From: Flavobacteriales bacterium
Lineage (GTDB): Bacteria > Bacteroidota > Bacteroidia > CAIKAF01
Assembly: GCA_025451235.1 (NCBI GenBank)
Contig: JANWKT010000007.1
Coordinates: 62,001-126,000 of the forward strand
Direction: 5' to 3'
DNA length: 64,000 bases
In this document: positions 59,156 through 64,000 of the stretch, in pieces
Layout of the letters: each line of letters begins with the position of its first letter
Numbering within the stretch: position 1 is the first letter of the stretch
Program-made: the position numbers and the translations under genes
Notes under the pieces: model-generated
Seen by the model: the letters and a program-made list of their open reading frames with translations, nothing else
What the model was told of the DNA's origin: nothing
The model's database searches: none

Positions 59156-59605
59156 ATGAAATCAGCCGTTATATCAATAACTCTATTGTTTGTTATAGCG
59201 ATTACCGGTTGTGGTAAATTCAAGGCCGGTACCAATGAAATTCCTCCTGATGAAGTGATCCGCAGACATTTTCTATTGTTGAATGAAAAAAATGTGGATG
59301 GCGCCGAGTCATGCATTGTGCCCGACAGAAGAAACCAGATCAATTGGGACTTAGAATCAGTGGAATATAGAAAGCTTATTTCTCTGCATGAAGATACAAA
59401 TGAGGCGGTATTGAAGAGTTATATGGAAACAGGTAGAGGCACACTAATCAATTCATTTAGCGTAAAAGTGTTTCAGGTTGTCTTCGAGGTGAAATGTAAA
59501 GAAAAACAATGCTCTGGTCTTACAGATGGTGAATATACGTGGAACTATTTTCTGGTTAAACAAACCGAGGAATCTCCATGGCTCATCGATGATTGGGGAA
59601 TATAA
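59156..59605 (+). CDS. DUF4829-like lipoprotein
   Basis: 149 residues. Lipobox at IAITGCGK. The rest (DEVIRRHFLLLNEKNVDG, NWDLESVEYRKLISL and the end YFLVKQTEESPWLIDDWG) matches the DUF4829 NTF2-like domain, better known from Firmicutes. It is a lone lipoprotein upstream of phoD. Confidence 0.7.
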   Translation: MKSAVISITLLFVIAITGCGKFKAGTNEIPPDEVIRRHFLLLNEKNVDGAESCIVPDRRNQINWDLESVEYRKLISLHEDTNEAVLKSYMETGRGTLINSFSVKVFQVVFEVKCKEKQCSGLTDGEYTWNYFLVKQTEESPWLIDDWGI

Positions 59606-59663
59606 CAATCAATTAATCTTGATTCTCATCTTTTTTTCGAACATTTGAGGAAATTTTTAAAGT

Positions 59664-61211
59664 ATGAGATCATCCAGGATATCTATATGGCTATTGTTTG
59701 TATTTGCTCATGCTATCTTGAGTGCTCAAAACCTGGATGTGCTCAATATTCATCCTGATCTGGTTCCACTGCTTGATAAAAACATGGCGCCTTTCTATCA
59801 TGGTGTTGCCTCTGGCGATCCAACTCAAAATTCAGTCATTATTTGGACAAAAATCACCTTACCTGTTTCAAAAAAAATAGCCCTGGTCAATTGGGAGGTA
59901 TCCAAAGATTCATCCTTCAAAGAATTGGTGAATTCGGGTAAATTGATGACCACTGAGCAAAAAGGTTATTCAGTAAAAATCGACGTAACGGGGTTACAAG
60001 AAAATACAAGATATTATTACCGGTTTTCATATGGAAATACAAGATCCATTATCGGCCAGACCCAAACCTTACCCCAAAATCCTTCTCAGTTTTCAATTGC
60101 TTTTGCATCCTGCTCAAATTATGAATGGGGTTTTTTTAATAATTACCGGTTAATTGCTGAAGACAAAGAAGTAGCCCTGGTGGTGCATCTGGGTGATTAT
60201 ATCTATGAATATGCACCCAATGTATATGGTGATACCTCCATAGGTCGGGTGAATGTTCCAGCTAAGGAAATCACCAGTCTCTATGACTATAGGACACGTT
60301 ATGGCCTATATCGGTTGGATAAGGATCTTATCAAACTTCATCAGATGAAACCCATGATCACCACATGGGACGATCATGAGATCGCAAATAACGGATATGT
60401 GGAAGGTGCCCAAAACCATCAGGTGGAGGAGGGTGATTGGCTCACCAGAAAAGCAGATGGAAAAAAAGCTTATTATGAATGGATGCCTGTAAGAGACAAT
60501 ACCTATCATGAGCTATACAGGTCATTTAAGTTAGGAAATCTCATGGAATTGATCATCCTGGATACAAGAATTGCTGGTAGGACCAAACAGGTAGATGTAG
60601 AATCAGATCCTCTGTTTATGGACACTTCCAGGACCATTCTGGGAAAGGACCAATACAATTGGTTGTTGACCGAACTGAGAGATCCATCTACTGGCTGGAA
60701 GGTCATTGGGAACCAGGTGCCTTTTGGTCCTCTTTTTCAACCTGATTTTAAAGGTAGTGCCAATAAATATATGGATGGTTGGGATGGATATCCATACGAA
60801 AGAAAAAAGCTGATCAAAACTATTCAAAAAGAAGACTTAAAAAATATTGTTTGGATCACTGGAGATTATCATTGCTCCTTTGCTTTTGAAAATGACCTGG
60901 AAGCAACGGCTGATCAAAAAGACAATGCTTCGGTTGAATTTGTGGTAACCAGTATTACGTCTGCTAATGATGATGAATGGGTATCACAAGATACAGCCAT
61001 CATGGCTCAGAAAGATTACCTGAAATTCAATCCACATTGCAAATATGTGAACAATGTGGATCATGGATACATTGTTGTTAAAATAGAACAGGATAAGATC
61101 ACTTCCAGTTTTTATTATGTCGATACGGTGAAAAAACGATCTGCGGTTAAGAAGAAAGGAAAAACTTTTGTTGTGTATAAAAACAAGGCTATATTACAGG
61201 AAGAAAAATAG
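59664..61211 (+). CDS. phoD: Alkaline phosphatase D (PhoD) family phosphodiesterase
   Basis: 515 residues, signal peptide ending in LSAQ. N-terminal PhoD_N (MAPFYHGVASGDPTQNSVIIWTK) and metallophosphoesterase core: FASCSNYEWG, HLGDYIYEYAP, MITTWDDHEIANNGY, ITGDYHCSF. PhoD cleaves phosphate mono- and diesters outside the cytoplasm using Ca and Fe. No Pho box-like site was seen. A C-terminal basic stretch (KKRSAVKKKGK) is atypical. Confidence 0.93.
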   Translation: MRSSRISIWLLFVFAHAILSAQNLDVLNIHPDLVPLLDKNMAPFYHGVASGDPTQNSVIIWTKITLPVSKKIALVNWEVSKDSSFKELVNSGKLMTTEQKGYSVKIDVTGLQENTRYYYRFSYGNTRSIIGQTQTLPQNPSQFSIAFASCSNYEWGFFNNYRLIAEDKEVALVVHLGDYIYEYAPNVYGDTSIGRVNVPAKEITSLYDYRTRYGLYRLDKDLIKLHQMKPMITTWDDHEIANNGYVEGAQNHQVEEGDWLTRKADGKKAYYEWMPVRDNTYHELYRSFKLGNLMELIILDTRIAGRTKQVDVESDPLFMDTSRTILGKDQYNWLLTELRDPSTGWKVIGNQVPFGPLFQPDFKGSANKYMDGWDGYPYERKKLIKTIQKEDLKNIVWITGDYHCSFAFENDLEATADQKDNASVEFVVTSITSANDDEWVSQDTAIMAQKDYLKFNPHCKYVNNVDHGYIVVKIEQDKITSSFYYVDTVKKRSAVKKKGKTFVVYKNKAILQEEK

Positions 61212-61240
61212 TCCCTACCCTGTTTAGAGGATATCTATCA

Positions 61241-61612
61241 TTACTTGTTCACCACAGCAGATCTATTAAAGATCACTCCATTCATAGTGATTTGATCATC
61301 CTTCACATATACCCATTGCTCGTGGTTTTCATAAGAAGGATCTGATTTTTCAACGATAAATTCTATCAACAAGGAATCACCCTTGCTCTCTTTTAATTTC
61401 ATTCTACCACTTTCTGATATGGGTGGATAACCGGTCATAGAATAAAAATTCCCTTTAAACGTATATTCCAAATACCAGGAGTGGCCCTCTCCCTGGTCAC
61501 CAGCAGCAGTCCATTTACCTTCCATCTTCTTGAATGGACTGGTTGGGTGCGAACATTCCACCCAAAAAACATTTGACAGGCATATGAGGGATATGAGAAG
61601 AAATTTATTCAT
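61241..61612 (-). CDS. Small secreted beta-barrel-type protein
   Basis: 123 residues with a signal peptide containing WVECSHP (possibly a lipobox-like Cys). The mature part starts FKKMEGKWTAAGDQGEGHSWYLEYTF, similar in style to DUF6265-like or lipocalin-like small barrels. It overlaps the upstream gene by 8 bases, so both are cotranscribed. Function unknown. Confidence 0.6.
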   Translation of the reverse strand: MNKFLLISLICLSNVFWVECSHPTSPFKKMEGKWTAAGDQGEGHSWYLEYTFKGNFYSMTGYPPISESGRMKLKESKGDSLLIEFIVEKSDPSYENHEQWVYVKDDQITMNGVIFNRSAVVNK

Positions 61613-62069
61613 TACTCTCTTTTATTAATCGATAAGTGGCATGATGAATTACATTAAACACACGGTGAACGACCTGGTCTCCAATAAACATATCCTGTTC
61701 CTCTACCACCCATTCTCCGGTTATCTCCACTTTTTTTCCAAGATACAAATCCGCGTCCCATTCGGTCATTTGTTCAAGGGGTAGATAATAGGTTGAATAA
61801 TCATCCGTCTCAATAAAAGCCCCTGGATTGGCATTCCTTGCTATTCCTTTTACTGTGATAACCTTACTTGAATAGATGCTATCCTTGTCCAAAAGACTTT
61901 CAAAAAGGTTGGTTTCCATCAACGCTGCTATACTTAAACCGGCGGTATCTATGTTCGCATTATACTTGTGATAATAATCCTCTGCCCCATCGTAATAATC
62001 ATTGCAGTGGGAATAAGTAATTCCTGTTCCAACCAAAATCATGAATAGTATAAGCAACCGTTTTTTCAT
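61605..62069 (-). CDS. Secreted OB-fold (tRNA_anti-like) protein
   Basis: 154 residues. Signal peptide ending near TYSHC. The mature part contains SKVITVKGIARNANPGAFIE, YLGKKVEITGEWVVEEQD and FNVIHHATY, the strand pattern of a periplasmic tRNA_anti-like OB fold common in Bacteroidota. Its last bases overlap the following gene. Ligand unknown. Confidence 0.7.
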   Translation of the reverse strand: MKKRLLILFMILVGTGITYSHCNDYYDGAEDYYHKYNANIDTAGLSIAALMETNLFESLLDKDSIYSSKVITVKGIARNANPGAFIETDDYSTYYLPLEQMTEWDADLYLGKKVEITGEWVVEEQDMFIGDQVVHRVFNVIHHATYRLIKESNE

Positions 62070-62114
62070 ATATTTACGCTAGCTAGTATGGCTTTTCCAA
62101 ATATAACCTAATCC

Positions 62115-62711
62115 ATGCGATATTTAATCACCTTTCTGCTAAGTTTTTTTACCGTTTGTGGAAGTTTTACTTCTGCTCTAACTGCTCAGAAAGACCATCT
62201 GAAAGTATACTTCGACTGGAATGATACCCTTCCCCCCTTTTTTATTAAAACTCAAAATGAATCTAACGACAGTCTACAATTTGAATTTACTATCCAAACG
62301 GTTGGCGTTTTGAAATCAAGAAACCCCATTTTCTACCTTCCTGATTCTGGTTCTTACTCTGTTTTTGTAAAAGCATTTGATAAAAAAGGGGATCTGGTAG
62401 CAGAAGAACTGCGTTTTTTGAAAACGGACCTGAAGGATACCCTCCTATTCTATTCCCCCAATTACTATGGGGGCTGCGGAGGTGGAGATATCATGGAAGT
62501 AAAGATCCTTGGTGAATTTACCGATTTCCATTTAATGGTCTTCAATCGTTGGGGACAAATATTGTTTGAATCATGGGACTACCAAAAACAATGGAACTTT
62601 AGGACCGAACCCATTCATTCATCACAGGAGAATTATGTGTACAAGGTTGATTTTACAAGCTATACTGGCAAGCACCATGAAGTGATAGGGCATTTTACCG
62701 TGGTCCAATAA
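62115..62711 (+). CDS. Small protein ending in a T9SS type B-like (CHU_C) domain
   Basis: 198 residues, signal peptide with SALTAQ. The C-terminal ~75 residues (LMVFNRWGQILFES, ENYVYKVDFTSYTGKHHEVIG) match the gliding-motility-associated type B sorting domain. The region before (20-120) has one short Ig-like domain. Type B domains usually end very large adhesins; here they cap a tiny protein. Confidence 0.7.
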   Translation: MRYLITFLLSFFTVCGSFTSALTAQKDHLKVYFDWNDTLPPFFIKTQNESNDSLQFEFTIQTVGVLKSRNPIFYLPDSGSYSVFVKAFDKKGDLVAEELRFLKTDLKDTLLFYSPNYYGGCGGGDIMEVKILGEFTDFHLMVFNRWGQILFESWDYQKQWNFRTEPIHSSQENYVYKVDFTSYTGKHHEVIGHFTVVQ

Positions 62712-62772
62712 TATTTGGCATAGTTTTTATATATTTATTCCTTCAGTTTTCACACCTTAATTTCTTTTTGAT

Positions 62773-64000
62773 ATGAAACGGAACTCAATATTTCTACCCT
62801 TTATCTTATTGTTATTAATTACATCCCCTTTGTTTTCGCAAGCACCAGCCTGGGAAGCTATACTGGGAGGTACCATCAACTGGCAACGCATCACTCCCTA
62901 TGGTACGCTGATCGTTTCTACTTCCGAAGGGATCAAAGGTGTTGACCCTCAGAATGGGAGCATCTTGTGGACCACTAAACCCTCTCTGGGAGCTGCTCCT
63001 GAAACCTCTTTTAAAATGATCGACAATACTCCTTTCTTTAGTGTACAGTCTGGAGATGGCAGCAATGAGGATTTTTGCATTATAGAATCATTCGATGGTG
63101 CACAGGTATTTTCTTCGATCGATGCGGGCTTACAAAAAGTGAATTCAAGGTATTTTCTTCACCTATCGGGGACCATACTAGTATTAGGTTCCGAATTCGG
63201 TTCAAAATCCCCGCAGGTATATATGATTGACATGGCCACTGGTAAAAGGATCTGGGACAAACGAGCTGATTTTGGGATCGTAACTGCCTGTAAAGATTTG
63301 GGGAAGAATGAATGTATCGTAACAACAGGATTTTTTATCATTAAAATGAACGTAAGGACCGGTGAGGAGATCTGGAAGAAAGCCATTGATCCGAAGTACG
63401 ATAACATGTCGGGCTTGATGGAATTATTTGATAAAGGGTCGGCCGAATTTTTAAATCCCGATCAGATCACTGCCGCAATCTTAACTACACCTTTAAGTCC
63501 AAATGGAGTATATGTAACCGTTCAGGCAACCAATAAAAAACAGGTAACCGATTCTCAAGGCAAAGTAACCACCCAGGTTACGATTGAAAGACATTATATG
63601 GGTTTTGAGATCAATGATGGATCCGCTCTTTGGCCGGCTTTAAAAACAATGCCGGGGCCTGTAGGACTGCTTTATGCTGGACAGGAAGGTTTAGTGGTGG
63701 CTGTTGGTGAATATCCGAAGAATGTGCCCAACCTTGTCCAAACATCTGGAATGGATGTACATTGTTTTGATTATGAAACAGGCGAGGGGAAATGGGGCAA
63801 AAAAGGAAACGGGATCAATATCCGCGGTGGGGTGCTCAGGACCATTGCTCCGATGGATGATGGATTGTTATTGGTTTCGGGCAGGGATAATAATTTTACT
63901 GATATGGTAGATCCAGGCACAGGCACATCGGTGGTTGATAAGGAGGTGAAGGTAAATGGTCAGGTAGAATATGTGAGCAAAATCGGGGCAGGTATTTTAT
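62773..64000 (+). CDS. Exported PQQ/BamB-like beta-propeller protein (runs off the window)
   Basis: From ATG 62773; 409 residues visible with no stop. Signal peptide ends in PLFSQ. PQQ-like repeat pieces are seen: GTLIVSTSEGIKGVDPQNGSILW, VYMIDMATGKRIWDKRADFG, IKMNVRTGEEIWKKAID and VHCFDYETGEGKWGKKG. Such propellers act as outer-membrane assembly or signalling platforms; here no lipobox is present. The 3' end is outside the window. Confidence 0.8.
   Translation, partial: MKRNSIFLPFILLLLITSPLFSQAPAWEAILGGTINWQRITPYGTLIVSTSEGIKGVDPQNGSILWTTKPSLGAAPETSFKMIDNTPFFSVQSGDGSNEDFCIIESFDGAQVFSSIDAGLQKVNSRYFLHLSGTILVLGSEFGSKSPQVYMIDMATGKRIWDKRADFGIVTACKDLGKNECIVTTGFFIIKMNVRTGEEIWKKAIDPKYDNMSGLMELFDKGSAEFLNPDQITAAILTTPLSPNGVYVTVQATNKKQVTDSQGKVTTQVTIERHYMGFEINDGSALWPALKTMPGPVGLLYAGQEGLVVAVGEYPKNVPNLVQTSGMDVHCFDYETGEGKWGKKGNGINIRGGVLRTIAPMDDGLLLVSGRDNNFTDMVDPGTGTSVVDKEVKVNGQVEYVSKIGAGIL

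Overview
The window looks like a piece of a Bacteroidota (Bacteroidetes) chromosome of moderate-to-low GC. The evidence is: type IX secretion (T9SS) C-terminal sorting domains on secreted proteins; TonB-dependent receptors with an N-terminal carboxypeptidase-regulatory-like domain; many -7 promoter boxes of the form TAnnTTTG and few Shine-Dalgarno sites; BshB1 (bacillithiol synthesis); a START-like protein; CcmB/CcsA/CcmD-type cytochrome c maturation genes; and LptF/LptG, rhomboid and YqgE genes. The genus cannot be fixed from the sequence. No IS element, prophage, CRISPR array, rRNA or replication origin was seen.

Layout. 1-6.3 kb: 5' end of guaB, a T9SS cargo protein, small hypotheticals, a seven-bladed propeller protein and an FAD-linked sugar-lactone oxidase. 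6.4-8.5 kb: rsmE-dgt pair. 8.5-12.8 kb: minus-strand TonB receptor locus with a His-rich peptide and two lipoproteins. 12.9-15.1 kb: dnaX, interrupted at an A11 tract in a way that predicts gamma and tau products, plus a secreted protein. 15.1-21 kb: a second TonB receptor with a T9SS partner, then a lipoprotein and a GH25 hydrolase. 21.2-24.3 kb: small hypotheticals. 24.4-27.1 kb: methyltransferase and a three-domain sugar nucleotidyltransferase/HAD phosphatase/P-loop kinase. 27.1-30.8 kb: paired response-regulator proteins, one a GAF histidine kinase and one a class III cyclase predicted to make cAMP. 31-32 kb: lipoprotein, then tRNA-Met, a GIY-YIG ORF and a partial tRNA-Met copy. 32.2-33.5 kb: histone H1-like tail fused to a START-like domain. 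33.5-36.5 kb: ArnT-like/PAP2/GT2 envelope glycosylation operon. 36.5-40.8 kb: LptF, glycosyltransferase, rhomboid and class IV aminotransferase overlapping in one operon. 40.8-50.4 kb: yqgE, a giant MORN-type repeat protein, a universal stress protein, an MBL hydrolase, a thiol-disulfide protein, a T9SS-secreted hydrolase and a lipid A acyltransferase. 50.5-54.4 kb: ppk2, bshB1, glutathione peroxidase and a beta-CASP nuclease. 54.4-56.3 kb: ccmB, ccmC and a ccmD-like fusion. 56.4-64 kb: hypotheticals, cupin, HPP, GtrA, DUF4829-like lipoprotein, PhoD, small secreted proteins and a PQQ/BamB-like protein cut by the window end.

Much of the gene content builds or remodels the envelope: LPS transport, glycosylation, acylation, outer-membrane import and secreted cargo. 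The two most striking features are the apparent recoding site in dnaX and the tRNA-Met/GIY-YIG/tRNA-fragment arrangement. The intergenic regions also carry many word-like inverted repeats (TTGAACTTTGAAC, TCTAACGTCT, TTACCAATTACCAGT, ATCTGCGAAATCTGCG and others) and two copies of a composite repeat that starts gggctatccgct and ends with a GCCTGCCGGCAGGC-type palindrome.
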